Positions 1 through 9,980 of a stretch of DNA of 64,000 nt are shown piece by piece. How positions within the stretch are numbered: position 1 is the first letter of the stretch; every line of letters starts with the position of its first letter. A model generated the notes under the pieces. It was not told the DNA's origin and searched no databases. It saw nothing but the letters and a program-made list of their open reading frames with translations. A program made the position numbers and the translations under genes. This DNA is from Agapetus fuscipes (lineage: Eukaryota; Arthropoda; Insecta; Trichoptera; Glossosomatidae). The stretch covers positions 2,113,001 to 2,177,000 of the forward strand of contig OX637332.1 of the NCBI GenBank assembly GCA_951799405.1, written 5' to 3'.

Positions 1-208
1 GTTCACTTTGCCAATGTCACCCCTGTTACAGGGAAGGACGGCAAGAGTTGCAGGGTGTATGTCCGTTTGAGATTGGTATTTATGTTGTAGGCTCACATGA
101 GGCACGTGCAAGCGCGAACTTGTACGTGTCTTGGTTGTGGGAATGCATGTAATGTGAATCTCCAATGTAACATATCTTTGCAACTTAGATTAGATTAGAT
201 TAGATTAG
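1..208 (+). mobile_element. S1 SINE-like unit, 5' end cut by window
   Basis: The copy enters at the internal GGTTCACTTTGCC block and ends in a TAGATT-type tail. Family anatomy, taken from about 70 copies here: start CCTTGACTTATAGGTTGG, then GACCACCCATACTG, GGTTCACTTTGCC, a small CCCTG/CAGGG stem, GGCAAGAGTTGCAGGGC, a palindromic CACATGCGGCATGTG, AAGCGCGAA, TGTGGGAATGCATTTAATATGAATC, and GCAACTTAGATT followed by short TAGATT or TTATAGA repeats. No protein is encoded. The 5' end has only a weak resemblance to tRNA A and B boxes. Confidence 0.85.
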
Positions 209-375
209 ACCGGTCACGCTGAGGGTGCAATACGTGACTAGACATATAAAAAATAAATACATTGATCGAAAAATACATATAGGAAAAATAGAAAGAAAAT
301 ATAAACAGAGAAGAAAATTACATTGAAAGAAAATAAACATTGATCGAAAGAAACATTTAAGAAATTGCATTAAGA

Positions 376-440
376 TAAGCCTTGTAACTCCTGCCACCTT
401 TCTTTGAAGCTAATGTGGTATTGGCAAAAGTGAACCAAGT
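376..440 (-). mobile_element. S1 fragment
   Basis: Central S1 block only: CTTGTAACTCCTGCCACC and GGCAAAAGTGAACCAA are recognisable on the minus strand. Both ends are lost, so this is an old, decayed copy. Confidence 0.5.
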
Positions 441-441
441 T

Positions 442-735
442 TCGCAGCATTGGAAGTTAGCCTTAAGGAAAAGTGGACAGGGAAGAAAAGGCTAGGTAAG
501 CCTTAGGTTCTCTCCGCCCAATGACGCTATATACCCAACTCCCATTTCAGGCCTCTGATATTTAGCCTTCTTCTTCTTTTGGTGTCATTTCTACTGAAGA
601 TCGGCGATAATCATGGATATTTTGAACTTGGATACTACGGCTTGAAACAGGGACTTGCAAGTGCTCGGATTTGGTTTGATTTTTTTCTTTATAGATACAT
701 AGGTAATCTTTTTTTGCGAAACGCAGTATTCCACT
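442..735. other. unassigned AT-rich stretch
   Basis: I see no conserved frame, tandem repeat or terminal repeat here. It separates an old S1 fragment from a LINE tail. Confidence 0.4.
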
Positions 736-1057
736 TTTATTGTTTGAGTCGAAATCATGGGTCGGAAAGAAGTCCAACGAAAAGGTGTTGCGGGACGCAG
801 AAGAAAGAAGAGAGCTGATAAATCATATTTTCAAGAGGAAAGCCAAGCTAATAGGGCACTCAATCAGACATAGCACCTTTCTTAGCAACATCTTTGAAGG
901 CAAAATCTTAGGACAACGCACAAGAGGTCGCCCAAGAACTTCATACTTCAAGGATTTGAAGCGGCTCATGGATGTCTCCTCCTATTCGCATCTCAAGAGG
1001 ATGGCAGCAGACAGAGACAGATGGCTGATACAACAAGGCACTGCCTTTAGAAGATGA
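736..1057 (+). mobile_element. LINE C-terminal fragment, 5'-truncated
   Basis: An open frame of about 105 codons reads as the C-terminal tail found after many insect non-LTR reverse transcriptases: IGHSIRHSTF, then the basic RTRGRPRTSYFKDL block and a final LKRMAADRDRW. The reverse-transcriptase and endonuclease domains are absent. A short TGATGATGAT tail follows the stop, as expected for a 5'-truncated insertion. The clade is not resolved. It differs from LINE-A and LINE-B below, which share a different tail motif. Confidence 0.65.
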
Positions 1058-1084
1058 TGATGATTGTTTGAGTCGTTATAAACG

Positions 1085-1180
1085 TTTTCGGAGGAGAACC
1101 TCCATCTTCAGGTATAAAATTATTTATTACCTGAAGATGGAAGTAATCACAAAACGGTTATCAAAATATGGCCCAAATAT
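1085..1180 (+). repeat. possible Penelope-like terminal fragment
   Basis: The stretch CCTGAAGATGG...CACAAAACGG recalls the GAAGATG...CGAAA signature near the ends of Penelope-like elements. An inverted copy, CCATCTTCAGGTA, sits just upstream at about 1091-1103, forming a hairpin. Assignment is tentative. Confidence 0.3.
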
Positions 1181-1449
1181 TATTATTTTTATTAAATGAA
1201 AACGTCTTTGCTTCGACCACCTCCAGTGGAAGTGCGATAGTATAACAGTTACCACAAACAGTTACAATGTTGAATTAAAGAACCGTCACTGCCGGCACCA
1301 CAGCCCAGGGAGCTACCTACTACCAGGTGGGCAAGTCCACGGCTGAGCCAAAGGTTGCCAAGATTTGAATTGAGAAATGGGTGAAAAAAATGAGAAGGCG
1401 CTTTTGAAAACGATCAAAATGTCATAATAAATAACTCAAGATGTGTGCC

Positions 1450-2490
1450 TGCTGTGGTGACAGGCTAGAACGTCACAGTGACAAAACTACACATGTCATA
1501 ACGACACATGACAGAATGACACATGACAGAACGACACATGACAGAAAATGGCATATATAGAACTCAACTTCCTTGACTGATAGGTTGATATGCGGCTGAC
1601 CACCCATACTGTAAAAAATGGTTCACTTTGCCAATGTCACTCCTGCTTCAGGGAAGGTCGGCAAGAGTTGCAGGTCTTATGTTCATTTAAGATTGGGTTT
1701 TTTATATTGTAGGTCCACATGCGGCATGTGTAAGCGCGAAATTATGCGTGTCTGCTTGTGGGAATGCATTTAATATGAATCTCAAATGATACATATCTTT
1801 GCAGCTTAGATTTAGATGCAACTATTATTTGGTAAAACTTATAAAAACATTAACGCCGTTGATTATCATTACTATTTCATTGTAAAAACCTAAATAAACT
1901 GCACATAAAGAGCATTTTCTTACCGCCGTTATCTACGAAGCAGTCGCATTTGGCGCGAAGACGCAAAATAAATGTTCGTGATGTATTTTTAATGTGCCGT
2001 TTATGGTACTTTCCTGTGATTTTTTGTCATAGTGTTGTTTTGTCATGTGATGTAATGTCATTGTGATGTTCTATCATGTGTCGTAATATCATGTGTCGGT
2101 CTGTCATGTGTCGTAATATCATGTGTCGGCATGTCAAGTGTCGTTTTATCCCCATTTTGTTCTGTCATGTGTCGTAATATCATGTGTCGGTCTGTCAATT
2201 GTTATTTTATCACTGTGTCGTTCTGTCATGTGTCGTAATATCATGTGTCGGTCTGTCAATTGTCATTTTATAACTGTGTCGTTCTGTCATGTGTCGTAAT
2301 ATCATGTGTCGGCATGTCAAGTGTCGTTTTAACCCTGTGTCGTTCTGTCATGAGTCGTAATATCATGTGTCGGTATTTCAAGTGTCGTTTTATCCCTGTG
2401 TCGTTCTGTCATGTATCGCTATGTCATGTATCGTTTTGTCGCGGTGTCGTTTGGTCACTGTGTCGCTCTACGATTGGTGAGCCTGCTGGA
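1450..2490. mobile_element. foldback-like element, FB copy 1
   Basis: The left arm (about 1450-1555) holds units like CGACACATGACAGAA; the right arm (about 2040-2490) holds the same 15-bp unit inverted (GTCATGTGTCGTTCT). The outer ends are also inverted relatives: GAACGTCACAGTGACAAAAC on the left and GTTTGGTCACTGTGTC on the right. The spacer carries GTGCCGTTTATGGTA, which is also found in FB copy 2, and an S1 inserted at 1571-1817. The open frame through the right arm is an array artefact. Confidence 0.6.
1571..1817 (+). mobile_element. S1, full length, inside FB copy 1
   Basis: The copy starts CCTTGACTGATAGG and ends GCAGCTTAGATTTAGATG. CAACT occurs on both sides (about 1565 and 1819) and may be a target duplication. 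No LINE-A sequence precedes it, so the 5' boundary is sharp. Confidence 0.85.
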
Positions 2491-2494
2491 AGCG

Positions 2495-2890
2495 TCTGGG
2501 GAGCACCATTTTTTCCAACATTTGTTACTGTCGGAGTGGGTTATTATTGAGGTCTACCTAGGTGTGAGTGAGCGATGACTGGTAACAGCGCGTATTGGAT
2601 CCGAGAATATCATTTCATCCTGCATATTATGCATTGTGTTGTTTTTATCGGGTGGAATTTGACGTGAAAATTTTTTCGATAAAAAAAAACAAACACTCGG
2701 AAGGGTTTCGATGATTTTAGGCAAAATTTCATACTACAATAAATTATTAATGATACAAATAAAAATCCTCTAGAGTTATTAAGCTTATTTTAACGTTTTC
2801 TTATAAAAAGTCAAATAATATATTATTTTCTTCGGAAGAAAACGTAAGGAACCCGTAATTTAATGTTGTATTAAATTTTACATGTTTAAA
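2495..2890. other. unassigned stretch
   Basis: A slightly GC-rich segment to about 2600 is followed by AT-rich DNA. I see no conserved frame or repeat structure. Confidence 0.35.
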
Positions 2891-2897
2891 GTACTAT

Positions 2898-3013
2898 AAG
2901 ATGGCGGACCATTGCATAGAACACGACCATTCTTTCGATACAACAGGAGTAAAGGTCCTCTACTCGGGGTGCTAAGGCTGACAACTTATTGCCCTTGAAA
3001 CCCTTGAAATCCA
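2898..3013 (+). mobile_element. Penelope-like (GIY-YIG type) C-terminal fragment, copy 1
   Basis: The same ~115 bp recurs at 5398-5515. Translated, the better copy reads ADHCIEKDHSFDTTGVKVLY followed by GRQLIALENLEIQ, a pattern like the C-terminal endonuclease region of Penelope-like elements (H...FD...KVL...LE..EI). Here a TAA interrupts the frame after the KVLYSGC-equivalent. An L1-like LINE origin is the alternative. Confidence 0.4.
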
Positions 3014-3016
3014 ATA

Positions 3017-3475
3017 CTAAATCTAAATCTAAATCTAAGCTGCAAAGATATGTATCATTTGAGATTTATATTAAATGCATTCCCACAAGCAGACATGCAT
3101 AATTTCGCGCTTACACATGCCGCATGTGGACCTACAATATAAAAAAACCCAATCTCAAATGAACATAAGCCCTACAACTCTTGCCGACCTTCCCTGAAAC
3201 AGGGGTGACATTGGCAAAGTGAACCATTTTTTACAGTATGGGTGGTCAGTCGCATGCCAACCTATCAGTCAAGGAATACAAGCAATTAATACATTCAAAT
3301 ATATAAAACAAATAAACTCTAAAAAATTAAACAGTAAAAAATTAAAAAACTACAAAACATATTTTTTAAATTTAAAAGCCTCAGCTTTAACCGCCAGCAT
3401 TACAGATCAACCGCCATTTTTTTCGATCCTTGCATACTTCTTTCATTTCATCCAGAGCCATAACCTTTTTAACAA
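3017..3475 (-). mobile_element. LINE-A 3' end including S1
   Basis: Reading on the minus strand: a piece of the LINE-A C-terminus (EMKEVC..RKKW region, 3400-3470), about 130 bp of 3' UTR, then a complete S1 (3275-3017) with an ATCTAA-type tail. This shows S1 as the LINE's 3' terminus rather than an independent insertion. Confidence 0.7.
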
Positions 3476-3479
3476 TAAA

Positions 3480-3690
3480 GATAATATTATTAATAAGCAA
3501 ATACCTAGTCCTTCTCCCCTACCAACAGTACCTGCCCGAAAAACCCCACCCACTTTCTCTTTCCTACCTTAAATTTTAATCCTTTTGTTTGGTTTAGCCT
3601 CTGAAGATGGACAATTAAAATCCAATACCTAACTCTTATGCATTTTAAACTCAAATATGTGAAAATAAAACTGAGTTATAAAAAAAGTTA
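3480..3690 (+). repeat. Penelope-like end repeat P2, copy 1
   Basis: Shares CCTTCTCCCCTACCAACAGT, ACCCCACCCACTTTCTCTTT and the terminal GTGAAAATAAAAC with 8395-8600. The middle has CTGAAGATGGACAATTAAAA. The family is unproven; the GAAGATG motif suggests Penelope-like termini. Confidence 0.4.
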
Positions 3691-3765
3691 TTTTTTATTA
3701 AAAATATCTTGCATAGACTTGATCGGCTTTATTTAATCATTTCATTACTCCCCCTATGTTATTGT

Positions 3766-3806
3766 TTGTCTTATGTCCATCAGAGATAATTTCACATGAG
3801 CAATTT
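3766..3806 (+). repeat. unclassified repeat R1 fragment
   Basis: GTCTTATGTCCATCAGAG followed by AATTTCACATGAGC recurs inverted near 4890-4935 and directly near 58988-59040. It marks a dispersed repeat of unknown class. Confidence 0.45.
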
Positions 3807-3807
3807 T

Positions 3808-4446
3808 GTGTATTTTCAATTTTAGTATACCTTGACTTATAGGTTGGTATGCGGCTGACCACCCATACTGTAAAAAATGGTTCACTTTGCCAATGTCACC
3901 CCTGTTTCAGGGAAGGACGGCAAGGGTTGCAAGGCTTATGTTCATTTGAGATTGGGTTTTTATATTGTAGGTCCACATGCGGCGTGTTGGCGCGAAATTA
4001 TACATATCTGCTTGTGGGAATGCATTTAATATTAATCTTAAATGATATATATCTTTGCAGCTTAGGTTAGATTAGATTAGTATAGTTAACTAAAATACCA
4101 TTTTATTTAAATTTACATACTATTTAACTCGCCGAATTCTGTCAGTAAATATTCACCTAATTAAAAAATTAACGATTTTCAAATAACGTCATCTTCATTG
4201 ACAGCAACTTTAATTTTTAAAATGTAAGGATACATTTAAAAAATTGTCGCAATTGTGTCGTTTTCCAGCTAAATGAATCAAATTTGTTTTGATTACTAGT
4301 TGTTCGTTTTTAATCATTTTTTAAATTTTGGGGCGGGGCTGGTCATTTCGGGAGTTTTCGGTTTTAGTCAACTAGAACTGGAGTATTTTACATAAGTAAA
4401 GTAATAGTTAATAAATTATAAGTAAACTTGAAAATACCGAGTCTTA
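3808..4446 (+). mobile_element. Harbinger MITE split by S1
   Basis: GTATTTTCAATTTTAGTATA (3810-3829) joins across the S1 insertion to GTTAACTAAAATACC (4084 onward), reconstructing the terminal sequence seen at the transposase-bearing element (62763: GGTATTTTGAAGTAAAG then GTTAACTAAAATGCC). The right end ACTTGAAAATACCGAG (about 4429-4444) is the inverted terminus. Without S1 it is about 390 bp and non-coding. Confidence 0.6.
3830..4080 (+). mobile_element. S1 inserted in Harbinger MITE
   Basis: The full-length copy is flanked by TAGTATA on both sides (3823-3829 and within 4077-4083). This is a plausible 6-7 bp target duplication, as expected of LINE-mediated insertion. Confidence 0.8.
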
Positions 4447-4678
4447 GAGGTTTTTAAACTTGCATTTCGACCCTGCTTGAGTATTGTGTGAAAAGGTGTC
4501 CAAATCTCATCTTGCCGATGGTTTGTTGGAATAGTAACGCACACACACACATACACATGGCTGGGTATACATTTAATTTGGTAACGTCAATACGACCATA
4601 CATCATCATAACGATATAATATCAAAAGTATCATTATCATCATACAATTTTTTTTTTTTATATTTGTTTCTTTAGTTT
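4447..4678. other. unassigned stretch with a short CA run
   Basis: Contains a short CACACACACA microsatellite near 4540-4557. No frame or repeat family is recognised. Confidence 0.4.
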
Positions 4679-4679
4679 A

Positions 4680-4810
4680 TCTAAATCAAAATCTAAATCC
4701 AAGTTGCAAAGATATGTATCATTTGGGGTTCATATTAAATGCATTCCCACAAGCAGATATTCGCGCTCACACATGCCGCATGTGGACCTACAATATAAAA
4801 ATCCAATACA
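4680..4810 (-). mobile_element. S1, 3' half
   Basis: Tail, GCATTCCCACAAGCAGA block and the CACATGCCGCATGTGG palindrome are present. The copy stops at the AATCCAATA block, so it lacks the 5' half. Confidence 0.75.
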
Positions 4811-4829
4811 ATAAAAAAAGTTTTTTTTT

Positions 4830-4935
4830 TGTATATATTTTTTTAATTAACTTCCAGTTTTCATTAGAAACATTGGTTCAGTACACATAAAAACATCGCT
4901 CATGTGAAATTACCTCTGATGGACATAAGAAGCAC
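4830..4935 (-). repeat. unclassified repeat R1
   Basis: Inverse of the sequence near 58988-59080: the CCAGTTTTCAT, TTGGTTCA and GTGAAATTACCTCTGATGGA blocks are shared. No coding potential. Confidence 0.45.
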
Positions 4936-4937
4936 AA

Positions 4938-5157
4938 AAAAAAACATTTTTATTTTCAAATATGCTCTTCGCTGGGTTGAATAATTAATATACCTTTACC
5001 AAAGACCGGTCACCAAAGGTCTTAAAGCAACTGTGTCTTGCTAGAGAATCGGCGGTTTCTATAGCGACGACCAAGCTCGCTTAGGCCTCTAGAGGTGTGA
5101 TTCACATAAAATAGCGCTCACCAAATAAATCATCCTTATATTATTATTATGCTCTGC
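4938..5157 (+). mobile_element. S2 SINE, 5'-truncated
   Basis: Begins near the TTTATTTTCAAATATGCTCT block and runs through CAAAGACCGGTCACC, GCGACGACCAAGCTCGC and the tail AGCGCTCACCAAATAAATCA to ATTATTATTAT. The tRNA-like head is missing. Confidence 0.75.
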
Positions 5158-5397
5158 ACACACCACGCTGTGTCCATACAAGTCTGTGTTAATACGGAGA
5201 TGGCTCCCCCACGGAGAGGGCACTTGTCTCTGCAACACCTGGGCGTGAGTGATGCCTTCATAATAACGTGCCAACGCTCCGACAACGAGATTAATATGAA
5301 ACATCCATAGTGAGCATACGTCATAATAATAACAATAATAATCTGAGAATAATAATAATAAGGAGTACCTAATAAGGGGTCTTACTGGGTACTCTGA

Positions 5398-5610
5398 GAT
5401 GGCGGACCACTGTATAGAAAAAGACCATTCCTTCGATACAACAGGAGTAAAGGTCCTCTACTCAGGTTGCAAAGGCAGACAACTTATTGCGCTTGAAAAC
5501 CTCGAAATCCAATACAATTTCAATAATATTATTAACCAAGGGGCGTTGCCCCTGGCTGCTACGCAGCCCAACCCCTTAACATTTGGTGAATGTGTATATT
5601 GCGCATAGTT
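5398..5610 (+). mobile_element. Penelope-like C-terminal fragment, copy 2
   Basis: An open frame of 69 codons starts ADHCIEKDHSFDTTGVKVLY, then CKGRQLIALENLEIQ, and stops after LTFGECVYCA. It is the better-preserved counterpart of 2898-3013. Catalytic GIY-YIG residues are not included, so the family call rests on the C-terminal pattern alone. Confidence 0.4.
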
Positions 5611-5672
5611 TCCTCGCGTTAAAATTCGGAAAACATGTAAAATAAAAACATGCAGCCTTTGTAAAAGAAAAT

Positions 5673-5888
5673 CGACCACCCATAGTTTAAAAAATGGTTC
5701 ACTTTGAAGATTTCAGCTGTGTTTCAGGGAAGATTGGCAAGAGTTGCAGGGCTTATATTAATTTGAGATTGGGTTTTTATGTTGTAAGTCAACATGCATT
5801 ATGTGTAAGCGTGAACTTATAAATGTCTGCTTGTGGGAATGCATTTAATATGAATCTCGATTGGTATGTATCTTTGCAACTTAGATTA
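5673..5888 (+). mobile_element. S1, 5'-truncated, first unit before the tandem array
   Basis: Lacks the first ~30 bp. It ends CTTAGATTATAGAACTTAAC, the same junction that links units of the array that follows. Confidence 0.75.
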
Positions 5889-5908
5889 TAGAACTTAACA
5901 AAATAATT

Positions 5909-8013
5909 TCCTTGACTTATAGGTTAGTATGTGGCTGACCACCCATACTGTAAGAATGGTTTACCATGAAAATTTTATCTCTGTTTGAGGAAAAGTCGGC
6001 AAGAGTTGCAGGGCTTATGTTCATTTGAGATTAGTTTTTTTATTTTATAAGTCCACATGGGGCATTTGTAAGCGCGAACTTATACCTGTCTGCTAGTGGG
6101 AATGCATTTAATATGAATCTCAAATGGTATGTATCTTGCAACTTAGATTAATGAACTAAACAAAATAATTTCCTTGACTAAAAGGTTAGTATGTGGCTTA
6201 CCACCCATACTGTAAGCAATGGTTCACAATGCAAATTTTATCTCTGTTTGAGGAAAAGTCGGCAAGAGTTGCAGGGCTTATGTTCATTTGAGATTAGTTT
6301 TTTTTATTTTGCAAGTCCACATTGGGCATTTGTAAGCGTGAACTTGTACCTGTCTGCTTGTGGGAATGCATTTTATATGAATCTCAAATGGTATGTATCT
6401 TTGCAACTTAGATTATAGAACTAAACAAAATAATTTCCTTGACTTATAGGTTAGTATGTGGCTGACCACCCATACTGTAAGATTGTTTTACAATGAAAAT
6501 TTTATCTCTGTTTGAGGAAAAGTCGGCAAGAGTTGCAGGGCTTATGTTCATTTAAGATTAGTTTTTTATTTTATAAGTCCACATGGGGCATTTGTAAGCG
6601 CGAACTTATACCTGTCTGCTTGTGGGAATGCATTTAATATGAATCTCAAATGGTATGTATCTTTGCAACTTAGATTAATGAACTAAACAAATTAATTTCC
6701 TTGACTAAAAGGTTAGTATGTGGCTGACCACCCATACTGTAAGCAATGGTTCACAATGCAAATTTTATCTCTGTTTGAGGAAAAGTCGGCAAGAGTTGCA
6801 GGGCTTATGTTCATTTGAGATTAGTTTTTTTTATTTTGCAAGTCCACATTGGGCATTTGTAAGCGTGAACTTGTACCTGTCTGCTTGTGGGAATGCATTT
6901 AATATGAATCTCAAATGGTATGTATCTTTGCAACTTAGATTAATGAACTAAACAAATTAATTTCCTTGACTAAAAGGTTAGTATGTGGCTGACCACCCAT
7001 ACTGTAAGCAATGGTTCACAATGCAAATTTTATCTCTGTTTGAGGAAAAGTCGGCAAGAGTTGCAGGGCTTATGTTCATTTGAGATTAGTTTTTTTTATT
7101 TTGCAAGTCCACATTGGGCATTTGTAAGCGTGAACTTGTACCTGTCTGCTTGTGGGAATGCATTTAATATGAATCTCAAATGGTATGTATCTTTGCAACT
7201 TAGATTATAGAACTAAACAAAATAATTTCCTTGACTAAAAGGTTAGTATGTGGCTGACCACCCATACTGTAAGCAATGGTTTACCATGCAAATTTTATCT
7301 CTGTTTGAGGAAAAGTCGGCAAAAGTTGCAGGGCTTATGTTCATTTGAGATTAGTTTTTTTTATTTTGCAAGTCCACATTGGGCATTTGTAAGCGTGAAC
7401 TTGTACCTGTCTGCTTGTGGGAATGCATTTAATATGAATCTCAAATGGTATGTATCTTTGCAACTTAGATTATAGAACTAAACAAAATAATTTCCTTGAC
7501 TAAAAGGTTAGTATGTGGCTGACCACCCATACTGTAAGCAATGGTTTACCATGCAAATTTTATCTCTGTTTGAGGAAAAGTCGGCAAAAGTTGCAGGGCT
7601 TATGTTCATTTGAGATTAGTTTTTTTATTTTGCAAGTCCACATTGGGCATTTGTAAGCGTGAACTTGTACCTGTCTGCGTGTGGGAATGCATTTAATATG
7701 AATCTTAAATGGTATGTATCTTTGCAACTTAGATTATGTAAAGAAATACACAAAATAATTTTCTTGACTTATAGGTTGGTATGAGGCTGACCACCCATAC
7801 TTTAAAAAATGGTTTACTTTGCAAATTCACCTTTGTTTCAGGGAAGGTTGGCAAGAGTTGCAGGGCTTATGTTCATTTGGAATGGGCTGTTATGTTGTAA
7901 GTACACATGCAGCATATGTAAGCGGGAACTTATACATATCTGCTTGTGGGAATGCATTTAATATAAATCTTAAATGATATATATCTTTGCAGCTTAGATT
8001 AGATTAGATTAGA
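5909..8013 (+). repeat. tandem array of eight S1-derived units
   Basis: CTTGAC begins a unit at 5911, 6173, 6438, 6700, 6965, 7230, 7495 and 7763, giving periods of 262, 265, 262, 265, 265, 265 and 268 bp. Units are joined by AACTAAACAAAATAATTT. Two types are visible. A units (5911, 6438) have a GTTTTACAATGAAAATT-like block and TATAAGTCCACATGGGG. B units (6173, 6700, 6965, 7230, 7495) have AATGGTT(C/T)ACNATGCAAATT and GCAAGTCCACATTGGGC. The eighth unit is divergent. Each B unit carries a chance 75-codon frame beginning MWLTTHTVSN. These are not genes. Confidence 0.9.
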
Positions 8014-8094
8014 ACTTATACATGTCTGCTCGTAAGAATGCATGTAATATGAATCTCAAATGTTATATATGTTTGCAACTTAGATTACAGATTG
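8014..8094 (+). mobile_element. S1 3' terminal fragment
   Basis: An extra S1 end (ACTTATACATGTCTGCTCG to GCAACTTAGATT) follows the last array unit directly, joined through its TAGATTAGATT tail. Confidence 0.7.
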
Positions 8095-8095
8095 A

Positions 8096-8394
8096 AATCC
8101 ATTTTTATTTGGCTTTTTTTTTATTTTTAATTTGCATGAAATAAAAGAAAATGTAAAAAAAACTTTTACGTTTTGCCGCTAGATGTCAATATTGTTCCAT
8201 ACATTTTTAGTATGAACAAACAGATTAATTCCTAAAAGTTTTCATACATTTGTAAACACACACGCGTAAGCTCGCCGCATTGCAGCATATATACAAAAAT
8301 TAATTTGCTATAGAGCATGAATGTGTTTCATCTGCTGTGATGGCATTGATTTTGAAAATCGAAACTCGACGACGAATGACGACGACGAAGGGTA
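8096..8394. other. unassigned AT-rich stretch
   Basis: Homopolymer-rich with no frame. GACGACGACGA near 8373-8384 is a short microsatellite. Confidence 0.35.
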
Positions 8395-8600
8395 ATATAA
8401 TAAAGGATAAGCAAATACTAGTCCTTCTCCCCTACCAACAGTACCTGCACGAAAAACCCCACCCACTTTCTCTTTCCTACCATGAATTTTAACCCTTTTG
8501 TTTTTAACCTCAGTTACGATGGACGGATAAAGTCCGATAGCGCTTAAGCATTGTAAACTCAAAAAATGTGAAAATAAAACTATGTTTTAAAAAAGTTTTT
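8395..8600 (+). repeat. Penelope-like end repeat P2, copy 2
   Basis: Closely matches 3480-3690: CCTTCTCCCCTACCAACAGT, ACCCCACCCACTTTCTCTTT and the terminal GTGAAAATAAAACTATG. The GAAGATGG box is altered to CGATGGACGG. Confidence 0.4.
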
Positions 8601-8659
8601 TAAATTAAAATAAAAATTAATTTTCACTCTGTGAATGCACTAACTTTAGAAAATTTTAA

Positions 8660-8760
8660 ATCTACTTATTGATATTTTTGCGACTATTAATAAAGTACGG
8701 CAACAAATATTAACCTTAATGAATATTTCGCCACTGCACAATAGGTGCACTTGCTTTGAT
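8660..8760 (+). repeat. unclassified repeat R2
   Basis: TAAAGTACGGCAACAA followed by AATATTTCGCCACTGC recurs at 23030-23085 (AAGTACGGTAACAA, AAATTTCGCCACTGC). Class unknown. Confidence 0.4.
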
Positions 8761-8799
8761 ACGATGCACGCCCCTGATATTTTTTAAAATTGTTTTTAG

Positions 8800-9110
8800 A
8801 GTAACGATTATGGCTCCCAATAAGAAGTTGGATAGGTACTTTATCTACCAGATGAAATCTTAGATACGACAGATTTGTATGGAACCCTGCCTACTAGGTT
8901 TCACGGGGGTTTCTCCGTCTGGAACAAGTCGCGTCGTCATGAAACTCAGCGTGTGAGAAGTTGGATAGCGAAGTTCGCCCCTGTGTTTGCTCGGATCCTG
9001 CGATATGTCAGAACATTATCAATCATAGCAGGTCCTCAAACTAACAGAGGTGAAAGGGAACTTAAAAATATCCTGCTTTGAGTCCTTCACATTAAAAGAA
9101 TACATCTTAC
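8800..9110. other. unassigned stretch with a short open frame
   Basis: A 68-codon frame at 8875-9081 has no recognisable motif. I cannot separate a decayed element from a chance frame, so it is not called as a gene. Confidence 0.3.
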
Positions 9111-9236
9111 ATTAGCTGTAATTTTTATTTTACTTATTTAATTTGATTAGGATTCGTTCGGCAAAAGTTTACATTAGCTGTGATTTTTATTTTACTTATT
9201 TAATTTGATTAGGATTGAAGTTTGGCAAAAGTTATA
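9111..9236 (+). repeat. two-copy tandem repeat, ~62 bp
   Basis: ACATTAGCTGTAATTTTTAT to GGATTCGTTCGGCAAAAGTT is repeated immediately (ACATTAGCTGTGATTTTTAT to GGCAAAAGTT) with few differences. Confidence 0.7.
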
Positions 9237-9376
9237 ATATTTGAGGTTTAGATTTCAATTTGCAAGTACACATATAGTATTTGTAAGCGCGAACTTATAC
9301 GCGTCTGTTTGTCGGCACGCATTTAATATTAATTTTTAATGTATCTAATATCTTTGCAACTTAGATTATAGATATA
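9222..9376 (+). mobile_element. S1, 3' part
   Basis: Runs from GGCAAAAGTT through GTAAGCGCGAACTTATACG to CAACTTAGATTATAGATATA. The 5' half is missing. Confidence 0.7.
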
Positions 9377-9387
9377 TAGAAGCAACT

Positions 9388-9430
9388 CTTACAGTATGGG
9401 TGGACAGCCTCATACCGACCTATCAAAGGG
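9388..9430 (-). mobile_element. S1 5' terminal fragment
   Basis: ACAGTATGGGTGGACAGCCT to CCGACCTATCAA is the S1 head on the minus strand, lying just after a plus-strand S1 tail. The order does not fit twin-priming, so it is probably a separate remnant. Confidence 0.6.
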
Positions 9431-9477
9431 ATCTTCCAAGGCAATAATAATCAATCATCTTACGGTGCAATAGCACT

Positions 9478-9697
9478 TAGACATTTTAGTCGTCCGTTGA
9501 GCCCACGCTTTGACAAACTAATGATGCATTTGTATGAAGACCTGTCAATCCAAGATGGCCGCAAGTGAACAGCTGATTTGTCTTCATACAAATATTAACA
9601 AAATTCGGTAGGTTAGAATGACCGTGGTGAAGAGACTTTCAGCCCAGGCATCATTAGTTTGTCAAAGCGTGGGCTCAACCGACGACTAAAATGTCTA
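9478..9697. mobile_element. MITE with 50-bp terminal inverted repeats, TA target
   Basis: The left arm 9478-9527 and right arm 9648-9697 are inverted copies that differ at one base in 50. They start TAGACATTTTAGTCGTC. TA at both ends suggests a TA target as in Tc1/mariner elements, leaving GACATTTTAGTCGTC as the true terminus. A second inner pair (ATTTGTATGAAGAC / GTCTTCATACAAAT) makes most of the 220 bp self-complementary. Non-coding. Confidence 0.75.
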
Positions 9698-9704
9698 ATT
9701 CTTG

Positions 9705-9980
9705 GTATTTTGAAGTAGGTATACATAGTAAAGTTAAATAAAATGCAATTTTAGTTAAATCATCATAATATTTCACTCACCGAATTTCGGCAGTAAATAT
9801 TTAGTTAGGTACTTTAAATCTACGATTTTCAAGATGGCGTCGCTTGACTGACAACAGCTATTCTTTTTTAGTGTAAGGATACATCAAAATTATTGCAAAA
9901 TGAACATTTTTTTGTCGTTTTCTAGCTTAATGAAGGTTAGGCATATAATTTTTAAGAATAGTTGTTAGTTTTAAGTTGTT
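9705..9980 (+). mobile_element. Harbinger MITE, left part
   Basis: GGTATTTTGAAGTAGG, AGTAAAGTTAAATAAAATGC, TTCACTCACCGAATTTCGGC and TTTTCAAGATGGCGTC parallel the 5' region of the transposase element at 62763-62935. Its right side is interrupted by S1 at 9981. Confidence 0.6.

Noticed and set aside
6191..7475. Four near-identical 75-codon frames beginning MWLTT
   Set aside because: They are the same chance frame in each unit of the S1 tandem array. Other S1 copies carry stops and frameshifts there.
9222..9430. Twin-priming inversion of one S1
   Set aside because: The inverted head lies after the tail rather than before the 3' part, so the order is wrong for twin priming.
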